A stretch of DNA of 64,000 bases from Veillonellales bacterium (GCA_944390485.1 CALXPQ010000004.1:97985-161984); one strand, 5' to 3'. Counted from the first letter of the stretch, positions 1-7,997 are shown. Notes: a model not told the origin generated them from the sequence alone. Translations and numbers: made by a program.

Positions 1-1
1 G

Positions 2-973
2 CTGGCGGTCCTGATGGAGGAGACCATCGACCATGTGCTGAAGGAGATCGAGAGCGGGGAGGACGCGGACGGCCGGCGGGCCGGAGAGGCGGACGAACTG
101 CAGAGCCTCGAATACAAGAGCCACACCATCGGCACCCCCGACGACGGCACGCCTTCGCCGGATATCGAGGACATCTCCATCGACAGCGGAGACGGCGCCG
201 TGCACGTGGAAGTGACGGGCGGCGAACCGCTGCCGGAAGAAGGCGCGGCAGAGGAGCCGGAAGCCGAAGCGGCGGCACCGGCGGAAGCGGACGTCCCGGA
301 AGACCAGCCGGACGCGGTTCCCGCCGAGGAAGACGGCCTCACCGCGGAAGAAGCGGAGAAAGCCGCGGTCTTCGAGGAAGCGGCCGAAGCGACGCTTCAC
401 GACGAAGAGGAGCCGGCGAAAGAAGCGATGCCGGAGGAACCGGAAGAGACGCCCGCGGAGGACGCGGAAGAAGCCGCCGCCCCCTCGGAGGAAGCGCCCG
501 CCGATGAAACGGAACGCGAAGCGGAGGAAATCCCGGCCGCTGAGGAAGAACCGGTCGAAGCCGCTTTCGCCGAAGCGCCGGCGTCCGATGAGGAAGCAGC
601 GGACGAAGAAGCGGACGAAGAAGACGAAACAGAATCCGGCGAAGAGGAAGACGACGAGGACGACGAAGAAGAGGATGAAGATGAGGATGACGACGACGAT
701 GATGACGATGACGAGGACGGCTTCCCCTTCGTGACGGAGGAGAAAGAGCGGAAAGAAGCGCTCCGCGCCGCGGCCGTCAAAGACCGGAAAGAAAAGGAAA
801 AGAAAGACAAGAAGAAAAAAGAAAAAGAGAAAAAGAAGAAGGATAAAGACAAGAAGGACAAGAAAAAGAAAGACAAAGAAAAAAAGAAAAAGGACAAGAA
901 GAAAGATAAGAAAAAAGATAAGAAAAAAGATAAGAAAAAAGGCAAGCGCATCAAACTGGTGATCGAAGAATAA
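2..973 (+). CDS. C-terminal part of an acidic, lysine-tailed low-complexity protein (partial)
   Basis: I do not recognise this protein. The reading frame is open to the left edge. The first ATG (position 14) has no ribosome binding site and sits inside what reads like continuing protein, so the true start is probably outside the window. The visible part begins with a short ordinary stretch, then about 150 residues rich in Glu, Ala and Pro. A run of Asp/Glu follows, and then an almost pure Lys/Asp/Glu tail built from KKDK-type repeats, ending in GKRIKLVIEE. The protein is predicted to be intrinsically disordered, with strong charge segregation (acidic middle, basic tail). No catalytic motif or membrane segment is visible in this part. 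Confidence 0.6.
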   Translation: MAVLMEETIDHVLKEIESGEDADGRRAGEADELQSLEYKSHTIGTPDDGTPSPDIEDISIDSGDGAVHVEVTGGEPLPEEGAAEEPEAEAAAPAEADVPEDQPDAVPAEEDGLTAEEAEKAAVFEEAAEATLHDEEEPAKEAMPEEPEETPAEDAEEAAAPSEEAPADETEREAEEIPAAEEEPVEAAFAEAPASDEEAADEEADEEDETESGEEEDDEDDEEEDEDEDDDDDDDDDEDGFPFVTEEKERKEALRAAAVKDRKEKEKKDKKKKEKEKKKKDKDKKDKKKKDKEKKKKDKKKDKKKDKKKDKKKGKRIKLVIEE

Positions 974-1014
974 AAAAGAGCCCGGCTCCCGAAAAAAGGG
1001 GAGCCGGGCTTTTT
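971..1014. terminator. Bidirectional intrinsic terminator
   Basis: A perfect 12-bp stem (979-990 with 999-1010) is flanked by an A-run on the left and a T-run on the right. It can therefore serve both the acidic-protein gene and the convergent gene at 1032-1472. Confidence 0.9.
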
Positions 1015-1031
1015 CTGTGCCGGCGCGGCGG

Positions 1032-1472
1032 TCAGCGGATGCGGCGGATGAGCCGCGCCATGACCTGCACGTCCGACGGGCGGCCGAGATGGACCGTATA
1101 GGTGAAGCCGTCTTTTTCCCACTGCACGGCGTATACTGATTCGCCGAAGCCGGCGAACACGGTGTCCGTGCCGTCCACGGGGAACGTGCGCACCGTGGGA
1201 TACGGACCGGGCAGCGCCGCGGGGCCGAGCGTCTTCGTGATGCGGATGGGCGCGGCGGCAGGCGAGCGGTACGACGCGGTGATGGTCCGGCCCGGCACGG
1301 CGCAGAATCCCCGGCTTTCATAGCGGGAGAAAAGCGTCTCCGGGACGCAGAGGGAGAAGCCCGCGGTCCGTTCTGCTTCAGCCTGCGCGGAGCAGGCCGA
1401 CGAGGCGCCGGCAGGCAGGACGGACAGGGCAAGACAGAGCAGCGCCGCGGCGGGCAGGAGAGAGCGTTTCAT
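1032..1472 (-). CDS. Small exported protein of unknown function
   Basis: 146 aa. The start at 1472 follows AGAAAGGAG at good spacing and gives a clear signal peptide: MKRS, a hydrophobic Leu/Ala core, then an Ala-rich cleavage region around residue 25. The longer upstream reading frame has no signal-like N-terminus and no ribosome site, so I rejected it. The mature part is about 120 aa, has two Cys residues and ends in a basic tail (MARLIRRIR). The overall look (PVDGTDTVFAGFGESVYAVQWEKDG) resembles the small periplasmic beta-rich domains common in Negativicutes, but no family can be named. It probably acts in the periplasm. Confidence 0.65.
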   Translation of the reverse strand: MKRSLLPAAALLCLALSVLPAGASSACSAQAEAERTAGFSLCVPETLFSRYESRGFCAVPGRTITASYRSPAAAPIRITKTLGPAALPGPYPTVRTFPVDGTDTVFAGFGESVYAVQWEKDGFTYTVHLGRPSDVQVMARLIRRIR

Positions 1473-1589
1473 GGGAAACTCCTTTCTGTGGGATGCGGAA
1501 ACAGGGGCCCTCACGGCCGGTTCTGTTTCATGCGGAGGTAGAAGACGAGGGACAGGAACACAGGGCACGCGTGCGGCTCCGGAATTTCC

Positions 1590-1618
1590 ATGAAAGACGG
1601 CCGCCGGAGCGGCCGTCT
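1590..1618 (-). terminator. Probable terminator of the creatininase-CitMHS operon
   Basis: A 10-bp GC-rich stem (1595-1604 with 1609-1618) closes a 4-nt loop just past the CitMHS stop codon. On the minus strand it is followed by only a short T-run, so termination may be weak. Confidence 0.6.
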
Positions 1619-1630
1619 GGGAAGATTCAT

Positions 1631-2920
1631 TCAAAAGGTGAGCGCGCCTGTGAGGTAACATGCGGCGGTCATGACGAGCGTGGTGCCCATCGCCCAGAGG
1701 AACATGAATTTCTGGTGGTCCACCACGTCCACGCGGGACAGGCTGATGAGCACCAGCGTCGCCGCGGCGAGCGGGGAGAGCGGGAAGCCCACGGTCATCT
1801 GGCCGAGCACGGCCGCGCGGCCCACTTCGAGCGGATCGACGCCGAGGGACGCGGCCATCTCATAGAGCACGGGGAGCACGCCGAAGTAATAGGCATCCGT
1901 GGGGAAGACGAGGCTGAGCGGCACGGAGGTCACCGCCACGAGGAAGGGGAGCACGTGGCCCATGCCCACCGGGATGAGCGACACGAGGGCCTGCGCCATC
2001 TCGGTGATCATCTTCGTGCCGGAGAGGATGCCCGTGAAGCAGCCCGCGGAGAAGATGAGCGCCACCACCATGAGCACCTCGCCGGAGTACGCCTTGAGGC
2101 GCTTCGTCTGGTCGGAGAGCTTCGGGTAGTTCACCGTGACGGCCAGGGCGAAGCCCATCATGAAGATGGTAGCCATGGGCATCACGTCCATGAGGAGCAC
2201 CACGATCATCACCACGGTGAGGAGGAGATTGAACCAGAAGAGCTTCGGCCGCTTCGCCTCCGGGTCCGTGCCGAGGCCCTCGAAGGTGTGCGCGTCCATG
2301 TGGAAGACGCCCAGGCGCTTCCGCTCCTTCATGCCCATGTACCAGCAGGCGAAGAGCACCCACGCGATGCCCGCGGCCATGGCCGGCACGAGCGGCGTGA
2401 AGACCAGCGACGAGTCCGCATGGAGCACCGCCATGACGCGCGTGGTGGGGCCGCTCCACGGGAGCAGGTTCATCACGCCCGCCGCCATGCCCACCGCGAA
2501 AGGCAGGATGAGCGGATTCATGCCGAGCTTCGTCGTGATGGGCAGCATGGCCGTCACGGAGATGATGAAGGTGGTCGTGCCGTCGCCGTCCAGCGAGACC
2601 AGCATGGCCAGCACCGCCGCGCCGATGGTGACCTTCACCGGGTCGCCGTGAACGAGGCGCAGGATGCGGTTCACGATGGGGTCGAAGAGCCCCGCGTCGA
2701 TCATGAGGCCGAAATAGATGACGGCGAAAATGGGGATCATCGCGGAGGGCGTCACCTTCAGCACGCCGTCGATCATCATTTTGCCGATGTCGAGGCCGAA
2801 GCCGGCGATCAGCGCGGCGACGACCGGGATGCCGATGAGCGCCGCCTGGATGGACAGCTTCTTCGTCATCGTGGTGTAGAGAAAGATCGCGATGGTCGCG
2901 AAACCCAGTACCGCTAACAT
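1631..2920 (-). CDS. CitMHS-family citrate/dicarboxylate-type transporter
   Basis: 429 aa inner-membrane protein of about 12 hydrophobic segments. The family signature region SLDGDGTTTFIISVTAMLP lies near residue 115, and the central loop NLLPWSGPTTR is typical of the CitMHS (metal-citrate/proton symporter) family. The start follows a near-perfect AGGAGGTGA ribosome site. The gene lies 41 bp downstream of the creatininase-family gene and is almost certainly cotranscribed with it. Family knowledge says divalent-metal-citrate or a related carboxylate is the usual substrate. The context (two amide/peptide-bond hydrolases and a UTRA regulator) suggests that an amide- or N-acyl-containing carboxylate is taken up instead. 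That part is inference. Confidence 0.85.
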   Translation of the reverse strand: MLAVLGFATIAIFLYTTMTKKLSIQAALIGIPVVAALIAGFGLDIGKMMIDGVLKVTPSAMIPIFAVIYFGLMIDAGLFDPIVNRILRLVHGDPVKVTIGAAVLAMLVSLDGDGTTTFIISVTAMLPITTKLGMNPLILPFAVGMAAGVMNLLPWSGPTTRVMAVLHADSSLVFTPLVPAMAAGIAWVLFACWYMGMKERKRLGVFHMDAHTFEGLGTDPEAKRPKLFWFNLLLTVVMIVVLLMDVMPMATIFMMGFALAVTVNYPKLSDQTKRLKAYSGEVLMVVALIFSAGCFTGILSGTKMITEMAQALVSLIPVGMGHVLPFLVAVTSVPLSLVFPTDAYYFGVLPVLYEMAASLGVDPLEVGRAAVLGQMTVGFPLSPLAAATLVLISLSRVDVVDHQKFMFLWAMGTTLVMTAACYLTGALTF

Positions 2921-2961
2921 AAGCTCACCTCCTGGGGGGGAAAAAATCCGGGAACTGTCTG

Positions 2962-3744
2962 TCAGATGTGCGTGTCATGCGTGCGGATGATCTCGACCAT
3001 CTCGCAGCACGCGCGGACCAGATGGTCCACGATCTTTTTGCCGCGCTCCGCGGACGACGCGAAGGGGTCGCCCATGACGCCCTGCTTCGTCATGTCGCTC
3101 ATGTCCATGTACACGTTGAACGGTACGCCCGCCACCATGCCCTTCTTCAGGCCGGTCACCGGGACGCCCTTGTATTCCTTGATGTTTTCCACCGGGCCGA
3201 GCAGGTCCATGCGCATGCACTCCGGGAAGAGGTACATCATGACCGACGTGAGCGGGTCGCCGCCGTGGCCGGAGGAATCCTTTTCGCCGTAGATCTCCTT
3301 CTTCGCCGCGTCCGTCAGCCCCTGCCACAGGTCGATGGAGAAGCAAGCGAGGCCTTTCTCCCGGCGGAGCTTCCGCGCCACGTCCTCGATGGTGGGCGTA
3401 TTGCCCGCGTGGCCGTTGATGAAGAAGAGTTTCGTCACGCCGTGCTCGGTGAGGCTCTGCACCACGTCCGTGATGACCGCCTCCACCGTGGACGGCCGGA
3501 GCGAGATCGTGCCGGGGAAGCACCGGAAATATTCGCTGCATCCGAAGGGGATGACCGGGATGTAGTACGCGCCGGACGCCTCGGCCGTGCGCTTCGCGAT
3601 CTCCTCCGCCGCGAGATAGTCCCCCGTGAGCGAGTGGATGCCCTGCTGCTCCGTGGAGCCCATGGGGATGAGCACCACCGGGTCCTGTGCGAAGGCGTCC
3701 TCGATTTCTTTCCACGTCATCTTATACAGCGCATGTTTTTCCAT
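2962..3744 (-). CDS. Creatininase-family amidohydrolase
   Basis: 260 aa, a normal length for the family (creatinine amidohydrolase, MftE and others). The N-terminal signature reads IPMGSTEQQGIHSLTGDYL, where the classical form is GS-x-EQHGPHL-x-x-xTD. NGHAGN (around residue 112) matches the conserved NGHxGN, and GHGGDPLTS (around residue 160) occupies the usual GHAGxxET site. The His of EQHG, a metal ligand in creatininase, is Gln here. The Glu before TS is replaced by other residues. The enzyme is cytosolic. It starts the operon with the CitMHS transporter and is divergent from the GntR regulator. It probably opens a cyclic amide or cleaves an amide of the imported compound, and the exact substrate is unknown. 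Confidence 0.85.
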   Translation of the reverse strand: MEKHALYKMTWKEIEDAFAQDPVVLIPMGSTEQQGIHSLTGDYLAAEEIAKRTAEASGAYYIPVIPFGCSEYFRCFPGTISLRPSTVEAVITDVVQSLTEHGVTKLFFINGHAGNTPTIEDVARKLRREKGLACFSIDLWQGLTDAAKKEIYGEKDSSGHGGDPLTSVMMYLFPECMRMDLLGPVENIKEYKGVPVTGLKKGMVAGVPFNVYMDMSDMTKQGVMGDPFASSAERGKKIVDHLVRACCEMVEIIRTHDTHI

Positions 3745-3780
3745 ACGATTTCACTCCTTTTCTCTTTACCATATGAAAAT

Positions 3781-3800
3781 ATCATTATATTATTATATTA
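3781..3800 (-). promoter_or_regulatory. Candidate GntR operator (copy 1), creatininase side
   Basis: Read on the minus strand this 20-bp site matches 17 of 20 positions of the site at 4607-4626 in front of the M20 gene. Both are AT-rich and near-palindromic, both end in ATGAT facing the structural gene, and both contain a TATAAT-like core. It lies between the divergent creatininase and GntR genes, 36 bp from the creatininase start. Part of the match may be a shared -10 element. Confidence 0.5.
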
Positions 3801-3860
3801 GGACATGCAGAAAAGAAATGCAAGGCGGCCGGACAAAAGCCGCGGAACGGGGGAATGACC

Positions 3861-4583
3861 ATGAGACAGACGCTGAGTCTGCGCATCTACCAGGACCTGT
3901 ACAACAGGATCCGCAGCCATTTTTACAAGCCGGGCGAGCAGCTCCCCACGGAGAACGCCATCGCCGCCTCGTACGGCGCGAGTCTCTCGCCCGTGCGGCA
4001 GGCGCTGGGGAGGCTCGAGCTGGAGCAGCTCATCCGCCGCATCCCCGGCCGGGGGACCTTCGTGTCCCGCTCCATGCCGTGGGAAAACATGCTCCTCATG
4101 AGCGGGTTCGGCACGCATTTCATCGATAAGAAGATCGAAGGGGATAGCATGCGCTGCGAGACCCTGCTCTGCGACCGCCGGCGCATGACGCCCGAGCAGG
4201 CCGCGCTCTTCCACACGCCGGAAGAGCGAGAGTACACCTTCGTCTCCCGCGTGCGCTACGTGGACGGGAAGCCGCTCTTCTTCCTGAACCATTACTTCGG
4301 GCACCCCGGGCCGGAGGACGTGCAGCGGGCGGGCGAGATCAAGTCCATCCGCGCCTTTCTCTCCGGCTACGGCCTGCGCCCGGCGTACGTCACCGAGCGC
4401 GTGAAAGCCGCCGCGGCGGACTGCACGCTGGGGAATCTGTTTTCCGTGCCCTTCGGCTTTCCGCTCCTCAAGATCCTCCGCAAGGAGCTCGACGCGGACT
4501 ACGAGCCCATCATCTACAGCGAATACTACGTGAACTCCGAAGTGTGGGACTACCGTGTGCAGTACAACGCGGGCGAATTCTGA
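3861..4583 (+). CDS. GntR-family transcriptional regulator with UTRA ligand domain
   Basis: 240 aa from the ATG at 3861, which has ACGGGGGA at proper spacing. An ATG six bases earlier abuts that site. The N-terminal ~70 aa form the GntR winged helix: YQDLYNRIRS, then PGEQLPTENAIAASYGASLSPVRQAL, then the wing with IPGRGTFVS. The remainder is a UTRA domain of normal size, with the region YVDGKPLFFLNHYF and the end PIIYSEYYVNSEVWDYRVQ typical of it. Such regulators are usually repressors released by a pathway metabolite. It sits between the creatininase-transporter operon (divergent) and the M20 gene (same strand). Matched sites at 3781-3800 and 4607-4626 are its likely targets. Confidence 0.9.
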   Translation: MRQTLSLRIYQDLYNRIRSHFYKPGEQLPTENAIAASYGASLSPVRQALGRLELEQLIRRIPGRGTFVSRSMPWENMLLMSGFGTHFIDKKIEGDSMRCETLLCDRRRMTPEQAALFHTPEEREYTFVSRVRYVDGKPLFFLNHYFGHPGPEDVQRAGEIKSIRAFLSGYGLRPAYVTERVKAAAADCTLGNLFSVPFGFPLLKILRKELDADYEPIIYSEYYVNSEVWDYRVQYNAGEF

Positions 4584-4606
4584 GCCGGCAGCCGAAAGAA
4601 TGTAAA

Positions 4607-4626
4607 AAATATTATAATATTATGAT
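4607..4626 (+). promoter_or_regulatory. Candidate GntR operator (copy 2), M20 side
   Basis: The site contains a perfect 14-bp palindrome (4608-4621, AATATTATAATATT) followed by ATGAT. It resembles the minus-strand site at 3781-3800 at 17 of 20 positions. It lies between the regulator gene and the M20 gene, 64 bp before the M20 start, and overlaps a TATAAT-like -10. Confidence 0.5.
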
Positions 4627-4690
4627 TTATCGGGCGAAGGCGGGCAGACCGAAAGAAAGGAGCCGCCGACCCCGGAGGAGGGATATCCGT

Positions 4691-5881
4691 ATGACAGCCA
4701 TCGAAGAACGAATGAAAGCGCTCGCGCCGGAGTACATCGAGGTGCGCCGTGCGCTGCACCGCCGGCCGGAGACAGCCTTTGAAGAAGTGGAGACCACCGC
4801 ACGCATCCGGGAGGAGCTTGCGCGGTGCGGCATCGAAATCCTGCCGAACGGGGACGACACCGGCCTCGTAGGCATCCTCCGCGGGGCGGCGCCGGGGCCG
4901 GTCATCGCCCTCCGGGCGGACATGGACGCGCTTCCCATCCAGGAGGAGTCGGGTCTCCCCTTTGCCTCGGAGATTCCCGGCCGGTGCCATGCCTGCGGCC
5001 ACGACATCCACATGGCCACGCTCCTCGCCGCGGCGCGGCTCCTCTCGGAATACCGGGCGCACCTCCGGGGCACGGTGAAATTTTTCTTCCAGCCTGCGGA
5101 AGAGAAGCTCGGCGGCGCGCGGTCCCTCATCGCGCACGGCTTCCTGGACGACGTGGACGCCGTCTTCGGCGCGCACACCTGGCCGGACACGCCCGGCGGC
5201 TCCATCGGCTACCGCCGCGGCGCGATGATGGCCGGCTCGGACACCTTCCGCATTACCATCCACGCGCCGGGCGGCCACGCGGCCCATCCGCACAAGACGC
5301 CCGACCCGGTGGCGGCCGCGGCGTACATGATCACCCAGCTCCAGACCATCGTCTCCCGCGAGACGGCCCCGCTCGACTCGGCGGTGGTCACCGTGGGGAA
5401 GATGACCGCGGGCACCGCGGCGAACATCATCCCCTCCGAAGTCGTGCTGGAAGGCTCCCTGCGCTACCTCCTGCCGGAGACGAGGGCAAAGATCCACGAG
5501 AGCATCCGCCGCATCGCCGCGGGCACCGCGCTCTCCCTCCGGGTCGAAGCCTCCGTGGAGATCCTGCCGGGCTGCGGCCCCGTCATCGGCGAAGACCGCC
5601 TCGTCGACATGATCGAGACCGCGGTGACGCGCCTCCTCGGCCCGGAGAAGGCGGACGTCCTCCCCACGGCTTCCATGGGGAGCGAGGACTTCGCCTTCTA
5701 TCTGGAAAAGAAGCCCGGCGCGTTCTTCCGCCTCGGCACCGGTTCGGACGACCCGGCGAGCCGTCTCCCGCTCCACAACAGCCGCATCCATTTCAGCGAA
5801 GACGCCATCTCCGCCGGGGCGGTCGCCTTCTGCGGCATCGCCTTCCTCGCCACCGGCTCGGACCTGTCTGTACTGGAATGA
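4691..5881 (+). CDS. M20-family amidohydrolase (hippurate / N-acyl-amino-acid hydrolase type)
   Basis: 396 aa, the usual length. The start is the ATG at 4691 behind GGAGGAGG; longer versions of the frame lack a ribosome site. Family motifs are ALRADMDALPIQEE (around 70), HACGHDIHMA (metal-binding Cys and His, around 100), FFQPAEE (catalytic Glu), a dimerisation domain in the middle, and SMGSEDFAFYLEKKPG near the C-terminus. The Cys in the CHACGHD motif is typical of the IAA-amino-acid/hippurate hydrolase branch. It would cleave an N-acyl or amide bond of a carboxylate in the cytosol. Together with the creatininase homologue and the CitMHS transporter it forms a putative two-step degradation route under GntR control. 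Confidence 0.9.
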   Translation: MTAIEERMKALAPEYIEVRRALHRRPETAFEEVETTARIREELARCGIEILPNGDDTGLVGILRGAAPGPVIALRADMDALPIQEESGLPFASEIPGRCHACGHDIHMATLLAAARLLSEYRAHLRGTVKFFFQPAEEKLGGARSLIAHGFLDDVDAVFGAHTWPDTPGGSIGYRRGAMMAGSDTFRITIHAPGGHAAHPHKTPDPVAAAAYMITQLQTIVSRETAPLDSAVVTVGKMTAGTAANIIPSEVVLEGSLRYLLPETRAKIHESIRRIAAGTALSLRVEASVEILPGCGPVIGEDRLVDMIETAVTRLLGPEKADVLPTASMGSEDFAFYLEKKPGAFFRLGTGSDDPASRLPLHNSRIHFSEDAISAGAVAFCGIAFLATGSDLSVLE

Positions 5882-5892
5882 TCTCTGAACAC

Positions 5893-5925
5893 GAAAAAAA
5901 GACAGCCCTCACGAGCTGTCTTTTT
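5893..5925. terminator. Bidirectional terminator
   Basis: A 7-bp stem AGACAGC/GCTGTCT (5900-5906 with 5915-5921) has a run of A on the left and of T on the right. It is shared by the M20 gene and the convergent phosphatase gene. Confidence 0.8.
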
Positions 5926-5931
5926 GTGTGC

Positions 5932-6402
5932 TTACTTTCCGGGAAGCCTGCCTTCGCGGCACGCGGCGAGGAGACCCGTGCAGGCGCGGAGGAGGTCCTG
6001 ATAGGTCGTTTCGAAATCGCCGGTATACCACGGGTCGGCTACCTCGCGGCGCTCGCCGGCGTACTCCATGACGAGGCGGATCTTGCCCTCCCGGTCGGGC
6101 CCGAGGAGGCGGGAGAGACGGCGGAGGTTCTCCCGATCCATCACGGGAATGACGTCGGCCGCCGCGTAATCCGCGGGGGTGATGAGCCGCGCCACCCGGG
6201 GCGCGAAGGGCACCCCTTTCTCCCGGAGCTTCCGCTTCGCCGGCGGATACATGTCGCGCCCGATCTCCTCCGTCGTGGCCGCGGCGGAAGCAATGTCGAA
6301 CTGCCCGGCCAGCCCGGCTTTCGTCACGAGATCCTTCATGATGAATTCCGCCATGGGCGACCGGCAGATATTGCCGTGGCAGATGAATAAAATACGTGTC
6401 AT
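5932..6402 (-). CDS. Low-molecular-weight protein-tyrosine phosphatase
   Basis: 156 aa, the standard size. The P-loop CHGNICRS (C8 nucleophile, R14) lies immediately after the first strand MTRILFI, and the general acid is in DPWYTG (D123). The start at 6402 follows AGGAGG and overlaps the stop of the upstream hydrolase gene in an ATGA junction, so the two are translationally coupled. LMW-PTPs dephosphorylate protein tyrosines, for example BY-kinases that control capsule or exopolysaccharide assembly, and some act on arginine phosphate. No BY-kinase is present in this window, so a link to the polysaccharide locus is only a possibility. Confidence 0.93.
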   Translation of the reverse strand: MTRILFICHGNICRSPMAEFIMKDLVTKAGLAGQFDIASAAATTEEIGRDMYPPAKRKLREKGVPFAPRVARLITPADYAAADVIPVMDRENLRRLSRLLGPDREGKIRLVMEYAGERREVADPWYTGDFETTYQDLLRACTGLLAACREGRLPGK

Positions 6403-7022
6403 GCGCGTCCGCCTCCTTCCTTTTGTGTCTGCATCCGCCGCAGCCATGCGCGGAGAAAAGCGAGCTCATCCACCGTGTGGAACCAGTGCCCGCCGCCCGG
6501 CAGGATGGTGAGACGCGCGCCGCACCGCCGGGCAAACCGCTCCACGGAACCGGGCGGGAGGAGCGTGTCCTTTTCGCCGCAGAGGATGTCCGTGGGCACA
6601 GTCCAGCGCAGGGGATGGGCCCGCACATACTGAAGATAGTCCCACGAGAGAGGCTCGCCGCCTTCTACGGGGATGGATTTTCTTTTCCGGAGTTCGTCCT
6701 CCGTCACACCCGCCAGGGCCATCAGGTCCGCGATGAGCGCTTCCATATCCGTCACGGGCGAGAGAAAGAACGCCCGCTCGATCTCCGCATCGCCGAGGGT
6801 GGTCATGGCGAAATACGCGCCGAGGCTCACCGCGAGGAGAGACACCGTCCCTTCCCACCGGGCCGTATCATAGGCCGCGCGGATGTCCGCAGCGGCACTT
6901 TGGGGCGTTTCGTCCCGGTAAGATACGCCGCGCACCGCGTACCCGGGGAACAACGGCCGGTACCACGCCGCCTCTTCCGGGCCGCCGCCTTTGCCGTGAA
7001 TGTAGAGCAGAATCCGTTTCAT
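6399..7022 (-). CDS. Small alpha/beta hydrolase
   Basis: 207 aa. The N-terminus LLYIHGKGGG carries the oxyanion HG motif of alpha/beta hydrolases. The nucleophile elbow is AVSLGA, with Ala in place of the first Gly of GxSxG. An acid in CGEKDTLLPP and a His in GGGHWFHT complete a plausible triad. AGGAGG stands seven bases before the start. It forms a two-gene unit with the downstream LMW phosphatase (ATGA overlap). The protein is cytosolic, with no signal peptide. The substrate is unknown; its form resembles small carboxylesterases or RBBP9-like serine hydrolases. Confidence 0.8.
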   Translation of the reverse strand: MKRILLYIHGKGGGPEEAAWYRPLFPGYAVRGVSYRDETPQSAAADIRAAYDTARWEGTVSLLAVSLGAYFAMTTLGDAEIERAFFLSPVTDMEALIADLMALAGVTEDELRKRKSIPVEGGEPLSWDYLQYVRAHPLRWTVPTDILCGEKDTLLPPGSVERFARRCGARLTILPGGGHWFHTVDELAFLRAWLRRMQTQKEGGGRA

Positions 7023-7091
7023 TAAAGAACCTCCTTATTACGTTGTCCGTATGGCAGCAGATGTTTCCCCACGGTCAGGATTCCAGGGGGA

Positions 7092-7997
7092 TCAGTAGCA
7101 GAGCGGGAGGATGACGGGGACGGCGGCGGAGCAGAGGATGCCGTTTACCACGGCGAAGACTGCGGTCTCTTCATTGGTGTAGCGGATGAGCATGGGGAGC
7201 GTCGTGTCTTCGCTAGTGGCGGCCGCTGGGGCGATGGCGGTCCAGCCGTTCAGCCCGCGCGCGAGGAAGGGGATGAGGAAGAAGGAAAAGAGTTCCCGCA
7301 GGAGGCTGGCCAGGAAGGCGATGCTCCCGATCTCGGGGCCGGCGAGGCGGCTCACGGCGGCGCCGGAGAGGCTGTACCAGCCGAGCCCGCCCGCGACGGA
7401 GAGAGCCGGGCCGAGGGGCCAGTCCGTCACGAGGGCGAGGAGCGCGCCCCCTGCGAGGGACCCGGCGATGATGCCCGCGGGGATGACGAGGATCTTCACG
7501 TGGTAGTGGCGGATGATGGCGGGGAGGCCCCGGCGCATGCCCACGCTCACGCCCACGGAGAGCATGAGGAGCAGGAGCAGGCCGTCGGAATACGCGGACA
7601 GCGGGACGAGATACGCCGCGGAGACGGACCAGGCGCCGCCTGCGAGCCCCGCCGCCAGCGATCCCGCCGCGAGGAAGACCATGGGGTCGCCCGCCGCGGG
7701 GACGGCGCGTTTCGGCCCCTGCTCCGCGCCCGGCGCGCCGCCGTCCATGAAGCGGCGGGAGAGCAGGTACACCGCCGCGATGGAGCCCGCCGTGGGGACG
7801 AGGCAGAAGAGGAGGCTCTGCCCGCCGATGAAGGCGAGGCCGGAGAAGAAGCGCCCGCTCCCGCCGAGAGAGACGCCCATGGCGAAGATGAGGAGAAGGG
7901 TGCAGGCGAGCTGAAGTTTTTCATTTTTCGATTTGTGCGCGGCCGGGAAGAAGCGTCCCGCGAGGACGCCCAGCAGCATGACAGCGAGGGTGAGCAT
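7092..7997 (-). CDS. lysO: LysO-type lysine exporter (DUF340)
   Basis: 301 aa membrane protein with about eight to nine hydrophobic segments. The N-terminal half (LLGVLAGRFFP, then ACTLLLIFAMGVSLGG) and C-terminal half (GLGWYSLSGAA, then SIAFLASLLRELFSFFLIPFLA) match the LysO/YbjE family, which exports L-lysine and its toxic analogue thialysine. GGAGG precedes the start. The linker around residues 85-105 (GGAPGAEQGPKRAVPA) joins the two halves, which are separate genes in some bacteria. The gene is monocistronic. Its 5' leader (8024-8089) folds into a terminator-like structure that may control it. Confidence 0.88.
   Translation of the reverse strand: MLTLAVMLLGVLAGRFFPAAHKSKNEKLQLACTLLLIFAMGVSLGGSGRFFSGLAFIGGQSLLFCLVPTAGSIAAVYLLSRRFMDGGAPGAEQGPKRAVPAAGDPMVFLAAGSLAAGLAGGAWSVSAAYLVPLSAYSDGLLLLLMLSVGVSVGMRRGLPAIIRHYHVKILVIPAGIIAGSLAGGALLALVTDWPLGPALSVAGGLGWYSLSGAAVSRLAGPEIGSIAFLASLLRELFSFFLIPFLARGLNGWTAIAPAAATSEDTTLPMLIRYTNEETAVFAVVNGILCSAAVPVILPLCY

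Noticed and set aside
397..1122. Ser-rich 241-aa frame on the minus strand of the first gene
   Set aside because: It is the antisense shadow of the acidic/lysine-rich coding region; the Ser and Phe/Leu runs mirror GAx and AAG codons.
1511..1591. 26-codon frame (minus) with a hydrophobic middle (PVFLSLVFYLRMKQNRP)
   Set aside because: No ribosome site, overlaps the terminator region and is too short to support; possible relic only.
1493..2917. 474-aa His/Arg/Glu-rich plus-strand frame
   Set aside because: Shadow of the CitMHS gene on the other strand; composition is typical of antisense frames in GC-rich DNA.
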